DNA of 64,000 nucleotides from Brumimicrobium sp041655765 (lineage in GTDB: Bacteria > Bacteroidota > Bacteroidia > Flavobacteriales_D > Crocinitomicaceae), in NCBI GenBank assembly GCA_041655765.1, contig JBBAEU010000001.1, forward strand, positions 124,001 to 188,000. The letters are read 5' to 3'. Under the pieces are notes generated by a model that made no database searches, was not told where the DNA came from, and saw only the letters and a list, made by a program, of their open reading frames with translations. The position numbers were made by a program, and so were the translations under genes. Position 1 is the stretch's first letter. Each line of letters opens with the position of its first letter. Of this stretch, positions 34,704-44,420 are shown piece after piece.

Positions 34704-35569
34704 AATTTAGAGGAACTGGAGTAGCATTAGTAACTCCGTTTAAAAATGATGGGAGCGTTGATGAAGTAGCGCTTAGAAAACTTGTAGATTATCAAATCCA
34801 AAATGGAACAGATTTTTTAGTCGTTCAAGGTTCAACAGGGGAAGCTGCAACATTAACAGAGAATGAAAAACAACAAACTTTATCAATCATTATCGACCAA
34901 AATGATGGAAACCTTCCAATCGTTTTAGGTTTGGGAGGAAACGATACAGCTGCAATGGTAAAGCAGTATCAAAACATGAATGTCGATGGAATTGATGCGT
35001 TTTTATGCGCTTCACCACATTATAACAAACCAAGTCAAAAGGGAATGATTGCGCATTACAAAGCAATTGCTAAAGTTTCTAAAAGACCAATTATTCTTTA
35101 TAATGTCCCTGGGAGAACTGCAAGTAATTTGTTGCCTGAAACGGTTTTGGAATTAGCCAAAATTGACAACATCATTGGCATCAAAGAAGCTTCTGGTAAT
35201 CTGTTTCAAGTGATGGGAATTTTAAAAAATAAACCAAAAGATTTTGTTGTTTTATCTGGTGAAGATGCACTAGCTACACCAATTTCTCTTTTGGGTGGAG
35301 ATGGTGTTATTTCCGTTGTTGCAAATGCGCTACCTAAACAATTTTCTTCAATGATGAATGCAGCAATTAAAGGAAATGGGGAAGTGGCAAACCCAATTCA
35401 TTATTCGTTGTTGAATATTACAAATTCGTTTTTTGAAGAAGGAAATCCAAGTGGAGTTAAATATTGTTTAAAACTACTAGGAATCTGTAATGATACCGTT
35501 CGTTTACCTTTGACAGATATTTCGGATGGATTGAAACAAAAGATGAGAACACAATTAGAGATTATTTAA
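34694..35569 (+). CDS. dapA: 4-hydroxy-tetrahydrodipicolinate synthase
   Basis: A 291-residue TIM-barrel enzyme that condenses pyruvate with aspartate semialdehyde in lysine and diaminopimelate synthesis. FRGTGVALVTPF at the start, the GSTGEAATLTENEK loop, YNVPGRT with the catalytic Tyr, and the Schiff-base lysine in GIKEASGN are present. It overlaps the DUF6913 gene by 10 nt and lies 25 nt before the DHH phosphoesterase gene. Confidence 0.97.
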   Translation: MEIKFRGTGVALVTPFKNDGSVDEVALRKLVDYQIQNGTDFLVVQGSTGEAATLTENEKQQTLSIIIDQNDGNLPIVLGLGGNDTAAMVKQYQNMNVDGIDAFLCASPHYNKPSQKGMIAHYKAIAKVSKRPIILYNVPGRTASNLLPETVLELAKIDNIIGIKEASGNLFQVMGILKNKPKDFVVLSGEDALATPISLLGGDGVISVVANALPKQFSSMMNAAIKGNGEVANPIHYSLLNITNSFFEEGNPSGVKYCLKLLGICNDTVRLPLTDISDGLKQKMRTQLEII

Positions 35570-35594
35570 CATTATTAAAATTTTAGACAAATAG

Positions 35595-36602
35595 ATGACA
35601 TTTCAATCAGAGAAATTAAACAAAGTTAAAAATTATATAAAAGAAGCAAATCAGATTGTAATTGTGGCTCACAAATCCCCTGATGGTGACTCTGTCGGAA
35701 GTTCTGTTGGACTTTATCATTATTTGTTGAAGTTAAAAAAAAATGTAACCATTTGCCATCCAGATCCCGCGCCTTACTTTTTGAAATGGATGAAAGGCAC
35801 AGAAACGATTTTGAACGCTCTGGAACACACAGATTTATTGAAAGAAAAAGTAGCCCAGGCCGACTTGATTTTTTGTTTGGATTTTAACAACTTATCAAGA
35901 ACTGGAGAAATGGAAAGTTTTCTCCAAAAATCGAACGCTAAAAAAGTTATGATTGATCACCACTTAAATCCAAGCAATGAATTTGATGTTGTTTTTTCTG
36001 AAACTTCCTCTTGTTCAACTGCACAACTTATTATCGATTTTATTGAGGCGATGGGCGATACTCAGCTACTGGATAAAACAATCGGTGAAGCCTTGTATTG
36101 CGGAATTATGACAGATAGCGGCTCTTTTCGCTTTCCAAGTGTCAGCGCACATACACATGAGGTTGTTGCAACTCTATTGAAAGCTGGATTACAACCTTAC
36201 ATCGTTCATGAAGCTGTTTACGACACCAACACCTTTGATAAACTTCAATTGCATAGCTTTGCTATAAGTGAAAGAACTGAAGTGGTTGAAGAATTTAATA
36301 CCATAATTATTCATCTAACAAAAGAAGATTTAGAACGTTTCAATTATGTAAAAGGAGATGCGGAAGGACTTGTCAATGTCGGTCTTTCAGTACAAGGAAT
36401 CAGAAAATCCATTTTCTTAATGGAACATGATGGAATAATTAAAATTTCTTTCCGTTCTAAAGGTGAAGATAATCCTGTAAACGAAATGGCTAGCAATTAT
36501 TTCCAAGGTGGTGGGCATGCAAATGCTTCCGGTGGTCGATGGATTGGGAAAATGGAGGATGCAATTAATAAAGTTAAAAATGTCTTACCTGAATTTAGTT
36601 AA
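35595..36602 (+). CDS. DHH-family phosphoesterase (NrnA-like oligoribonuclease/pAp phosphatase)
   Basis: A 335-residue two-domain enzyme. The DHH domain has HKSPDGDSVGSS, a DFNNLSR segment and MIDHHLNP. The DHHA1 domain ends with GGGHANASGG. This is the NrnA layout, which degrades very short RNAs and dephosphorylates 3'-phosphoadenosine 5'-phosphate. It lies 3 nt before the GldI-like gene, an arrangement also seen around gldI in gliding Flavobacteria. Confidence 0.92.
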   Translation: MTFQSEKLNKVKNYIKEANQIVIVAHKSPDGDSVGSSVGLYHYLLKLKKNVTICHPDPAPYFLKWMKGTETILNALEHTDLLKEKVAQADLIFCLDFNNLSRTGEMESFLQKSNAKKVMIDHHLNPSNEFDVVFSETSSCSTAQLIIDFIEAMGDTQLLDKTIGEALYCGIMTDSGSFRFPSVSAHTHEVVATLLKAGLQPYIVHEAVYDTNTFDKLQLHSFAISERTEVVEEFNTIIIHLTKEDLERFNYVKGDAEGLVNVGLSVQGIRKSIFLMEHDGIIKISFRSKGEDNPVNEMASNYFQGGGHANASGGRWIGKMEDAINKVKNVLPEFS

Positions 36603-36605
36603 ATA

Positions 36606-37130
36606 ATGAATAAACTGTTTATTATAAACATTTTGTTACTTGGTTTTTTTTCCTGTACTGAGAAAAAAGCGGGGAATGATATGATGCCTGTGTGGACGCA
36701 TGAACAATCCACAAATATAAACAAGCGTTTTGCCGATGAGGAAGAGATAAGAATCAAATTATTTTTAAAAACCCATGATAATTGGGATGTAACAAAAACA
36801 GGAACAGGTCTTCGATATTGGATTTATGAAGATGTTGAAGGCCCGAACGCAGAAGCGTATGATATTGTTGATGTTGCGTTTGAAATTAGACTTTTAAATG
36901 ATTCCTTATTATATAAAACAGAAAAAAACGAGTTGAGTACATTTGAAGTGGATAAATCAGATGTCGAATCGGGAATTATGGAAGGAATTAAGTATCTTTC
37001 AGAGAATGACAAAGCCAAATTTATAATTCCGAGTCATATCGCTCATGGATTATTAGGCGATTTTGATAAAATTCCTCCTTTGGAAGTTTTGGTAGTTGAT
37101 TTAGAATTAAAGAAGATTCATAAAAAATGA
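36606..37130 (+). CDS. gldI: GldI-like FKBP-type peptidyl-prolyl isomerase lipoprotein
   Basis: A 174-residue lipoprotein (signal ending GFFSCTEK) with a single FKBP-like domain in the C-terminal two-thirds: YDIVDVAFEIRLLN, VESGIMEGIKYL and AKFIIPSHIAHGLLGDFDKIPP. Size, domain and position beside the DHH phosphoesterase match GldI, a gliding-motility lipoprotein linked to type IX secretion. Many of the aromatic residues of active FKBPs are not conserved, so isomerase activity is doubtful. It overlaps the next FKBP gene by 4 nt. Confidence 0.75.
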   Translation: MNKLFIINILLLGFFSCTEKKAGNDMMPVWTHEQSTNINKRFADEEEIRIKLFLKTHDNWDVTKTGTGLRYWIYEDVEGPNAEAYDIVDVAFEIRLLNDSLLYKTEKNELSTFEVDKSDVESGIMEGIKYLSENDKAKFIIPSHIAHGLLGDFDKIPPLEVLVVDLELKKIHKK

Positions 37131-38002
37131 GATTTTTAGTTTATTTATTAGGAGTACTTTTTGTAGTTACTTCGTGTGATATTTCTGGAGTTAAAGAATT
37201 GGATAAGAAACCTGATGAATTTGATGCGGGAATGAATGTTTCTGAATCAGATTCAATTAAAGACGTTGAAATCAAATCTAATGAACCTGAAGAAGCAAGT
37301 GATACTTTAAAACTTGATAATGGAATCATCATTACGTTTTTCAAGCGTGGTAAGGGTGAAAAATTAAAAAAAGGAGATGTTATCAAAATTGATTATCGGG
37401 CAAAATTAAAAGATGGAACTGTTTTCGACGGAAATCATATCGTAAAAAAACCGTGGATTCCGTTCTTGGTTGGCTGGAAGCAGCAAACATCTGGATGGGA
37501 TATTGCTATGGAATATTTAAGAGAAGGCGATGACGTTGACATTTTTTTACCTTCAAAATATGCAAGGGGCGAAAAAGGAATCAAAGGTATTGTCCCACCA
37601 AATGCAGATAATACCATTTCCCTGAGAGTTATTGAAAAGATGAAACCGATTGCAGAAGGAGACGGAATTCGGATTTGGAAATATGACGAATTGAAAGAGC
37701 CAGGCGATTCAATCGGGTTTAAAGACGAAGTTTTTATTAATTATTGGGCAAGCTCGGAAAGTAATCCACGGTATGACAACAATTATAAAAGAGGAGAGGT
37801 TTTTAAATTAGTAATGGGTGATGGAAATATTGTTCCAGGATTATACAAAGCCCTTTATTATGGTAGAGAAGGCGACCGTCTTTTAATTAAAATTCCACCT
37901 GAAGAAGCGTATGGCAAAAATGGTTTGCACGACTTGGTTAAACCCAACGAGTCTATTTTCTATGATATTCAAATTGCAAAAGTAAGTAAGGCAAAGGAAT
38001 AA
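37127..38002 (+). CDS. Two-domain FKBP-type peptidyl-prolyl isomerase lipoprotein
   Basis: A 291-residue lipoprotein (signal ending VVTSCDIS). After an acidic linker (about residues 25-60) there are two FKBP folds. The first, about 65-170, has KGDVIKIDYRAKLKDGTVFD, SGWDIAMEYLREGD and KYARGEKGIKGIVPP. The second, about 175-288, has FINYWASSESN, VPGLYKALYYGREGD and EAYGKNGLHDLV. It follows the GldI-like gene with a 4-nt overlap and ends the seven-gene run. An inverted repeat follows the stop. Confidence 0.88.
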   Translation: MRFLVYLLGVLFVVTSCDISGVKELDKKPDEFDAGMNVSESDSIKDVEIKSNEPEEASDTLKLDNGIIITFFKRGKGEKLKKGDVIKIDYRAKLKDGTVFDGNHIVKKPWIPFLVGWKQQTSGWDIAMEYLREGDDVDIFLPSKYARGEKGIKGIVPPNADNTISLRVIEKMKPIAEGDGIRIWKYDELKEPGDSIGFKDEVFINYWASSESNPRYDNNYKRGEVFKLVMGDGNIVPGLYKALYYGREGDRLLIKIPPEEAYGKNGLHDLVKPNESIFYDIQIAKVSKAKE

Positions 38003-38045
38003 CCTTGTCAATCGATATTTTAAATTAAATGCTGAAGAGACAAGG
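38003..38045 (+). terminator. Inverted repeat at the end of the prmC-FKBP run
   Basis: CCTTGTC (38003-38009) and GACAAGG (38039-38045) pair perfectly but enclose a 29-nt loop, and no pure T-tract follows. It may end the operon; support is weak. Confidence 0.3.
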
Positions 38046-38100
38046 ATATCTTTAAAATCTTTTATAGGTTAACTTCTTTTTTTATCATCAATAATCTATG

Positions 38101-38108
38101 TATCTTTG
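38101..38108 (+). promoter_or_regulatory. mvaD -7 box TATCTTTG
   Basis: Exact TAnnTTTG, 17 nt before the mvaD ATG at 38126. It probably drives mvaD and the adjoining kinase. Confidence 0.5.
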
Positions 38109-38125
38109 TCAACGTTTTCAACAAA

Positions 38126-39139
38126 ATGAAAAAGATAACAGCTAAATATCCTTCTAATATTGCTTTAATTAAATATTGGGGAAAGTACGGGATTCAACTT
38201 CCGATGAATCCATCGATAAGTTTAACGTTGAGTGAAGCTTATACCGAAACTTCCATAGAATTATTTGAAAAGAAGTCAAAAGAAATTGAGTTTAACTACT
38301 TTTTTGAAGGAAAATCTAATTCTAAGTTTAGTGATCGTGTCATAAATTATATCAAAAATCAAGAGGAATTTCGTCCACTTTTAGATAATTACAGCCTTAA
38401 AATAGAATCAAAAAATAGCTTTCCTCATTCAGCTGGAATTGCGTCTTCGGCTTCGGCATTTGCAACAATTGCTGCACTTTTATTAAAAGTTTCATCAACA
38501 AACGATCAAAGTCTTGATTTTAAGAAAAAAGCCAGTCATTTTGCAAGATTGGGAAGTGGAAGTGCTTGTCGCTCTTTTCAAGGACCATACATGTTATGGG
38601 GAAAACTTGACGATGTATCAGAATCATCAAATGAATATGCAATTCAAGTGAATGAGGTTCATCCAAACTTTCAAAAAATGCAAGATGCAATTCTTATTGT
38701 TGAAGACGAACCCAAGAAAGTGTCGAGCAGCGTTGGTCACTCATTAATGAACAATCATCCGTATGCTTCAGCAAGATTTAAAGATGCGAACAAACACTGT
38801 ATTGAGATGTTATCAACATTAAAAAGTGGAGATTTTGATTCTTTTATATCAATTACTGAAAGAGAAGCATTATCTTTGCATAGTATGATGATGACCTCTG
38901 AAGATTATTATATGTTAATGAAGCCAGGAACGGTGAGTATCATTGAGAAGATTTTTGCATTCAGGAATGACACAAAATTACCGATTTGTTTCACATTGGA
39001 TGCTGGCCCAAATGTGCATTTGCTTTATCCAGAAATCATCAAAGACAAAGTAGAGAAATTTATTAACGAAATCAAAGATCAATATAAGTTTGTTATCTTT
39101 GATAAAGCAGGAAAAGGAGGAGAAGTTTTTGAGAAATAA
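38126..39139 (+). CDS. mvaD: Diphosphomevalonate decarboxylase
   Basis: A 337-residue GHMP-superfamily enzyme making isopentenyl diphosphate, the last step of the mevalonate pathway. It begins AKYPSNIALIKYWGKYG and has the ATP-loop SAGIASSASAFATIAAL, the GSGSACRSFQGPYMLWG segment and FTLDAGPNVHLLY near the C-terminus, all as in the family. Its presence indicates isoprenoid synthesis by the mevalonate route. It is followed after one base by a mevalonate-kinase-like gene. Confidence 0.95.
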   Translation: MKKITAKYPSNIALIKYWGKYGIQLPMNPSISLTLSEAYTETSIELFEKKSKEIEFNYFFEGKSNSKFSDRVINYIKNQEEFRPLLDNYSLKIESKNSFPHSAGIASSASAFATIAALLLKVSSTNDQSLDFKKKASHFARLGSGSACRSFQGPYMLWGKLDDVSESSNEYAIQVNEVHPNFQKMQDAILIVEDEPKKVSSSVGHSLMNNHPYASARFKDANKHCIEMLSTLKSGDFDSFISITEREALSLHSMMMTSEDYYMLMKPGTVSIIEKIFAFRNDTKLPICFTLDAGPNVHLLYPEIIKDKVEKFINEIKDQYKFVIFDKAGKGGEVFEK

Positions 39140-39140
39140 T

Positions 39141-40082
39141 ATGGAGCAGCTAAATTCTAAAATACTACTCTTCGGAGAATATGCAATTTTACATGATGGA
39201 ATGGCACTTGTTATTCCTTTCGATAAATATCATGGTCGATTTGAAAAAAGTAGTAAAACTTGTGAAATCAATACAGAAGCACTACAATCAAATGAATATC
39301 TCAGAAAGTTTTGTGCATTTATTTCCAGTAGAATGAATGATGAATTTGTTCTGGAAGTAAAAAAATTCGAAAAAGAATTAGACGAAGGATTGTTCTTCAA
39401 AAGTAACATTCCACAAGGGTATGGACTGGGGAGTTCTGGCGCACTTGTCGCTGCGATTGTTTTAAGATATTTGGTGAAAGCAAAGAACATCAAAGACGAT
39501 ATTAAACTAAAATCTTACCAAAAAATAAAGGAATTAAAGTCGAGCCTAGGAGATTTAGAGTCTTACTTTCATGGTGTAAGTTCAGGACTTGATCCCTTGA
39601 GCATCATTCTTAACGAACCCATTCTATATCAAAGCACACAAAATGTTATCACTGCAGAATTACCCAAACAATCCGCTGATAAATCAAACGTGATATTTTT
39701 AGTTGATTCAGAATCGCCAAGAACTACTTCAAACATGATGAAAAGGTTTAATAACCTCATTGATACGGATATTTTTAAAAATAAATTTGAAAACTATATC
39801 CAAGAAGATAACAACGGCTCAATTCAAAGTTTTCTAAATAATGATATGGATAAATTTTATAAGAATATTCATAATTTATCTATGTTTCAGTATGATTATA
39901 TGAAAGAGTTTTTCCCTGAAAAATTACAAAGTCTTGTTGCTAAAGGATTGGATAATGGAGATTACTCTCTCAAACTTTGTGGTGCTGGAGGAGGCGGATT
40001 TACACTTGGATTTACGAGAAATTGGGAAACCACAAAAAACCATCTAAAAGACTACCAGTTAGAGGAAATTTACGCTTACTAA
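39141..40082 (+). CDS. Mevalonate kinase-like GHMP kinase
   Basis: A 313-residue GHMP kinase. The start at 39141 lies one base after the mvaD stop; the longer frame from 39090 would overlap mvaD. Motifs are SKILLFGEYAILHDG, the ATP-binding NIPQGYGLGSSGALVAAIV, a central SGLDPLSI with the catalytic Asp, and CGAGGGGFTLGF at the C-terminus. Context beside mvaD argues for mevalonate or phosphomevalonate phosphorylation; the sequence alone cannot settle which. Confidence 0.85.
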   Translation: MEQLNSKILLFGEYAILHDGMALVIPFDKYHGRFEKSSKTCEINTEALQSNEYLRKFCAFISSRMNDEFVLEVKKFEKELDEGLFFKSNIPQGYGLGSSGALVAAIVLRYLVKAKNIKDDIKLKSYQKIKELKSSLGDLESYFHGVSSGLDPLSIILNEPILYQSTQNVITAELPKQSADKSNVIFLVDSESPRTTSNMMKRFNNLIDTDIFKNKFENYIQEDNNGSIQSFLNNDMDKFYKNIHNLSMFQYDYMKEFFPEKLQSLVAKGLDNGDYSLKLCGAGGGGFTLGFTRNWETTKNHLKDYQLEEIYAY

Positions 40083-40276
40083 CCCGATTCTTCATTGAAT
40101 GGCAGAAATTTATGCCAAAATTTTACTAATTTCATATTTTAACGCCATTTTTTCCGTTTTTTTATGTTGGCATAAGTATTGAACAATAACATCTTGTTAT
40201 AATAAATAGAGTTAAATAAAATTAAGTGTCATAAATGTTTGGGTTACCTGACAGATTGACACAAAGTATAAATTAT

Positions 40277-42724
40277 ATGAAGAAAAAGGAAGAAAGTATA
40301 TTTTTTGGGTTTGGAGGAGCCGATGAGGCAGATACAGAATTCATTCCTTTAATGTCTCAAGAAGAAGAGGATAGAATGCAAAAAGCAATGTATCCAACAA
40401 ATATCCCCATTTTACCAATTAGAAATAACGTTCTTTTTCCAGGAGTTGTTATTCCAATTACGGTAGGACGAAGTAAATCGGTTGAACTGATAAAATATGC
40501 CAATAGAACTGATAAAATTGTTGGGGTAATTTCGCAAAAAGATGCCGAAATTGAGGATCCAACATTCGAAGACCTAAACTCAATCGGAACTGTTGCCAGT
40601 ATCTTAAAATTGCTAAAAATGCCCGACGGTACGTCAACCGTAATTATTCAAGGAAAAAGAAGGTTTGAGCTGACAAATATAACGGAAGATAAACCTTTTA
40701 TGAAAGGAAATGTTCGTTTACTTGAAGAGCAAAAAGCACCGAAAAAAAATAGTGAATTTCAGGCAATTGTAAGATCTATGAAGGAATTGTCAATTAAAAT
40801 CATAAATGATTCACCAAACATTCCTTCTGAAGCTCAATTTGCCATTAAAAATATTGAAAGCCCAACATTTCTAATCAATTTCATTTCATCTAACATGAAT
40901 GCGGATGTACAAACAAAGCAAAAAATGTTGAACGAAATGGACTGGACCAAACGTGCAATGATTGTTCTTGAGCACCTTACCATCGAAGCGAAACAATTAG
41001 AAATGCAAAATGAAATCCAATCTAGGGTAAAAATAGACTTGGATAAACAACAAAGGGAATATTTTCTACAACAACAAATCAAAAAAATCCAAGAAGAATT
41101 GGGTGAGAATCCACATGAACAAGATGTGGAGGAAATGAGAGAACGCGCTAAAAAGAAAAAATGGACAGAGAAAGTTGATAAAGTCTTTCAAAAAGAGTTA
41201 AATCGACTGCAAAGAATGAACCCCCAAGGTGCCGAATATTCGGTTCAGTTGAATTATTTGGACTTGTTCCTCGATTTGCCATGGAATGAATATACAAAGA
41301 CTAAACTCGATTTACAAAAAGCAAAAAAAGTGCTTGAAAGAGATCACTATGGATTAGAAAAAGTGAAAAAAAGAATTTTAGAATATTTATCTGTTCTTAA
41401 ATTAAAAGACGATTTAAGCTCTCCGATCTTGTGCTTCTATGGTCCTCCAGGGGTTGGTAAAACCTCGTTAGGAAAGTCGATAGCCGAAGCAATGAATAGA
41501 AAATATGTTAGAATGTCACTTGGTGGTTTACATGACGAAAGTGAGATCCGTGGACATAGAAAAACTTATATCGGTGCAATGCCAGGGAGGATTATTCAAA
41601 ACCTGAAAAAGGCTGGGACATCAGATCCTGTATTTGTTTTGGATGAAATTGATAAATTATCTTACTCTGCACATGGAGATCCGTCAAGCGCAATGTTAGA
41701 AGTACTAGACCCAGAGCAAAATTCTGAGTTTCACGATAATTATTTAGAAGTAGAATATGATTTGTCAAAAGTGCTTTTTATTGCTACAGCAAATGATTTA
41801 TCAACAATTCCTGCGCCATTACGAGATAGAATGGAACTGATTGAAGTGACAGGCTATACAGTTGAAGAAAAAATTCAAATTGCTAAACGACACCTTCTTC
41901 CAGACCAAATAAAAGAGCACGGAATTAAAAAGTCAGATATTTCTATCAGTGACAAAGTTTTAGAAAAACTGATTGAAGAATATACTCATGAATCTGGTGT
42001 ACGTGGTTTAGATAAAATGGTTGCGAAACTTGTCAGAAACAGAGCAAGACAAATTGCGATGGAAGAGGAGTTCAAAAAAACAATTTCTGCAGCAGATTTA
42101 AAACTTATTATCGGTCCAGGTAGAGAGAAAACTAAATATGACAATAATAATGTAGCTGGTGTGGTTACAGGTCTTGCATGGACGAAAGTAGGTGGTGACA
42201 TCTTGTTTATCGAATCTTCTTTAGCACAAGGAAAAGGTAAATTAACTTTGACAGGAAACCTTGGTGATGTAATGAAAGAATCCGCTGTTATTGCTTTACA
42301 ATTCTTAAAATCACATCCAGATTGGTTAAATGTTAAACCAGAAGTGTTTAATAATTATGACATTCATATTCACGTTCCAGAGGGGGCAACACCGAAAGAT
42401 GGTCCTTCCGCTGGAATTACAATGCTGACTTCTATTGCTTCTGTATTTACCCAACGAAAAGTAAAAAAGAATATAGCAATGACAGGAGAAATCACGCTAA
42501 GAGGAGAAGTCTTGCCAGTTGGCGGAATCAAAGAAAAAATCTTAGCAGCCAAAAGAGCTGGAATCAAAGAAATTATCCTTTGTTATTTGAATGAACAAGA
42601 TATCCATGAAATAAAAGAAGATTACCTAAAAGGATTGAAGTTTCATTATGTAAAAACTATGAAGGAAGTTTTAGATATTGCTTTAACAGAAGAAATGGTT
42701 AAAAATCCAATAAAAATTAAATAA
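40277..42724 (+). CDS. lon: ATP-dependent protease Lon (endopeptidase La)
   Basis: An 815-residue soluble AAA+ serine protease that removes damaged and regulatory proteins. The N-terminal LON domain starts near LPILPIRNNVLFPG-type sequence (IPILPIRNNVLFPG). Walker A is YGPPGVGKTS and Walker B is FVLDEIDKLS. The catalytic Ser lies in KDGPSAGITM, with the catalytic Lys after GGIKEKILAAKRAG. I prefer the ATG at 40277 because it gives the usual KKKEES... EFIPLMSQEEE start; the ATG at 40235 would add 14 residues. DUF4293 follows by 1 nt. Confidence 0.96.
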   Translation: MKKKEESIFFGFGGADEADTEFIPLMSQEEEDRMQKAMYPTNIPILPIRNNVLFPGVVIPITVGRSKSVELIKYANRTDKIVGVISQKDAEIEDPTFEDLNSIGTVASILKLLKMPDGTSTVIIQGKRRFELTNITEDKPFMKGNVRLLEEQKAPKKNSEFQAIVRSMKELSIKIINDSPNIPSEAQFAIKNIESPTFLINFISSNMNADVQTKQKMLNEMDWTKRAMIVLEHLTIEAKQLEMQNEIQSRVKIDLDKQQREYFLQQQIKKIQEELGENPHEQDVEEMRERAKKKKWTEKVDKVFQKELNRLQRMNPQGAEYSVQLNYLDLFLDLPWNEYTKTKLDLQKAKKVLERDHYGLEKVKKRILEYLSVLKLKDDLSSPILCFYGPPGVGKTSLGKSIAEAMNRKYVRMSLGGLHDESEIRGHRKTYIGAMPGRIIQNLKKAGTSDPVFVLDEIDKLSYSAHGDPSSAMLEVLDPEQNSEFHDNYLEVEYDLSKVLFIATANDLSTIPAPLRDRMELIEVTGYTVEEKIQIAKRHLLPDQIKEHGIKKSDISISDKVLEKLIEEYTHESGVRGLDKMVAKLVRNRARQIAMEEEFKKTISAADLKLIIGPGREKTKYDNNNVAGVVTGLAWTKVGGDILFIESSLAQGKGKLTLTGNLGDVMKESAVIALQFLKSHPDWLNVKPEVFNNYDIHIHVPEGATPKDGPSAGITMLTSIASVFTQRKVKKNIAMTGEITLRGEVLPVGGIKEKILAAKRAGIKEIILCYLNEQDIHEIKEDYLKGLKFHYVKTMKEVLDIALTEEMVKNPIKIK

Positions 42725-42725
42725 A

Positions 42726-43295
42726 ATGATTTATCGAGTACAAACTTTTTATTTATTCATTGCAACTTTAGCATTGATTTCACTAACTTTCGGAATAGAT
42801 GTATTCTCTACCAATATTATTGAAAAAGAGCAGTTTGAATTAACAAGTCATGCCAATATTTATGGCATACAAAAAGATTTGGTTTTAACAGGAGAATTAG
42901 ATACTGATAATTTACAATTCTTGCGTGAATCGCTGAATAAAGTCGATGTCGAAGAAGTAGAAAATCATTCAACATACAGCAACTTAATCTTTTATATTTT
43001 TCCTTTTGTCATGATTCTTTTGTCGATTGGTACAATTGGTCAATATAAAAATCTCAAAAAACAGTTGGGATTAGCCCGATTTTTAGTGGTTTTAAATCTT
43101 CTTCTTTTCGGGTTAACTTTGTATGCTTATTATCAATTCATTAATTATGTAAGTGCTGGTGTTTTTGAAATTAATACCGTTAATTTGAGTTTAGGATTTT
43201 ATAGTATTTGTATTTCTGTTGCTTTTTCAATTTTAGCTGTAATTGGCATCAAACGCGATTATAAATTAATTAAATCTATTGATAGAATTAGGTAA
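42726..43295 (+). CDS. DUF4293 membrane protein, copy 1
   Basis: A 189-residue protein with four hydrophobic helices (about residues 5-23, 85-102, 115-137 and 152-172) and a cytoplasmic end KSIDRIR. The N-terminal MIYRVQTFYL and the terminal IDRIR are hallmarks of DUF4293. Function is unknown. It begins one base after the lon stop, so it may share a transcript. A shorter paralogue lies at 46736. Confidence 0.85.
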   Translation: MIYRVQTFYLFIATLALISLTFGIDVFSTNIIEKEQFELTSHANIYGIQKDLVLTGELDTDNLQFLRESLNKVDVEEVENHSTYSNLIFYIFPFVMILLSIGTIGQYKNLKKQLGLARFLVVLNLLLFGLTLYAYYQFINYVSAGVFEINTVNLSLGFYSICISVAFSILAVIGIKRDYKLIKSIDRIR

Positions 43296-43452
43296 GAGTA
43301 GAGGTTGAGGCTTTTCTGATTCATGCATTCAAAAAACTCCCTAGAAACAATTCAAGATATAAAAATCAATTTTTAATCATTCAATTTATAATTTTTAAAT
43401 TAAATTCGAACAAGAATTCATAAGGGATATTTTTAGCTTGAACTTTTTGTGT

Positions 43453-44337
43453 ATGAAATTTGCTGCCATTGATATTGGAACCAACGCAACACGACTCCTA
43501 ATCGGTGAGGTTGATTTAAACTCACCAAATGGACTTATCCGAAAACATCTCTACCTCAGAATACCTTTAAGATTGGGTATCGAAGTGTTTGATACAGGTT
43601 ATATTTCTGATAAAAAACTGGTTCATTTTACCAAGGCAATGGAAGCGTTTAAACTTATTTCAGAGACGTATGAGGTAAAGGATTTTAGGGTTTGTGCAAC
43701 CTCTGCGATGCGTGAAGCAAAAAATGCAGATGCGGTAAAAAAACACATTGAAAAAGAGGTTGGTATCGAAATGGAAATAATATCTGGTGAAGAAGAAGCA
43801 AAGATTATTTTGTCAACTTTCGCCTTATTGAGTGAGGATGATAACGCCAATTATGTAGTTATTGATGTCGGTGGAGGTTCAACTGAAATTAGTGTTTTTG
43901 AACAAGGTAAACGCGTCAATTTCGCATCGTTTAACATCGGAACACTTCGATTGTTGAAAAAAAAGGTCGCTAAGAATTGTCGCGCAGAATTGAAAGAATG
44001 GATAAAAGAGAATATAGACAATAATCAAAAATACAAGGTTTATGCAACAGGAGGGAACATCAATAAATCCCAAAAAATCCTTAATGGTGACTCTCTTAAA
44101 CCTTCATCTTTGAAGAAAATTAAGGGACTTTATAAAGACCTTGAGCCATTGTCAGTGAAACAAAGAATTAACAAATATAATTTAAGACAAGACCGTGCAG
44201 ATACTATTGTTCCTGCTTTAGAAATCTACATCTATATTAGTAAACTGCTAAAAGCAAAAAAAATGTTCATACCTAAAATAGGTCTCTCTGACGGAATGAT
44301 TTACAATATGTATCTTAATTATTCAGAAAATAATTAG
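43453..44337 (+). CDS. Ppx/GppA-family phosphatase (exopolyphosphatase)
   Basis: A 294-residue protein of the ASKHA fold. MKFAAIDIGTNATRLLIGEV holds the phosphate-1 motif, SGEEEAKIIL the linker and VVIDVGGGSTEISVFE the second phosphate loop. This is the compact form, without the C-terminal HD extension of GppA. It should hydrolyse polyphosphate or pppGpp. The start at 43453 is preferred to the TTG at 43438. A class I PPK2 gene follows 83 nt later, which supports polyphosphate as the substrate. Confidence 0.9.
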   Translation: MKFAAIDIGTNATRLLIGEVDLNSPNGLIRKHLYLRIPLRLGIEVFDTGYISDKKLVHFTKAMEAFKLISETYEVKDFRVCATSAMREAKNADAVKKHIEKEVGIEMEIISGEEEAKIILSTFALLSEDDNANYVVIDVGGGSTEISVFEQGKRVNFASFNIGTLRLLKKKVAKNCRAELKEWIKENIDNNQKYKVYATGGNINKSQKILNGDSLKPSSLKKIKGLYKDLEPLSVKQRINKYNLRQDRADTIVPALEIYIYISKLLKAKKMFIPKIGLSDGMIYNMYLNYSENN

Positions 44338-44409
44338 AGAAAAAATAGTTTGTTAAATAAATTACTCATATCTTAACATAATCTTAATGCCAACTGGTTT
44401 ATAATTTTT

Positions 44410-44417
44410 TACATTTG
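44410..44417 (+). promoter_or_regulatory. -7 box TACATTTG, 3 nt before ppk2 start
   Basis: Exact TAnnTTTG. Only GGT separates it from the ATG at 44421. The TTG at 44415 that extends the coding frame is part of this box and is rejected as a start. Confidence 0.45.
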
Positions 44418-44420
44418 GGT

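Noticed and set aside
40100..40117. TGGCA/TGCCA hairpin after the mevalonate kinase gene
   Set aside because: Only five pairs and no T-tract, so not called as a terminator.
40167..40183. Sigma-54-like promoter (TTGGCATAAGTATTGAA) upstream of lon
   Set aside because: Many positions match, but the near-invariant -12 GC is GA, and one near match in AT-rich DNA is not enough.
44415..44420. TTG start for ppk2
   Set aside because: It lies inside the TACATTTG promoter box; the ATG at 44421 is used.
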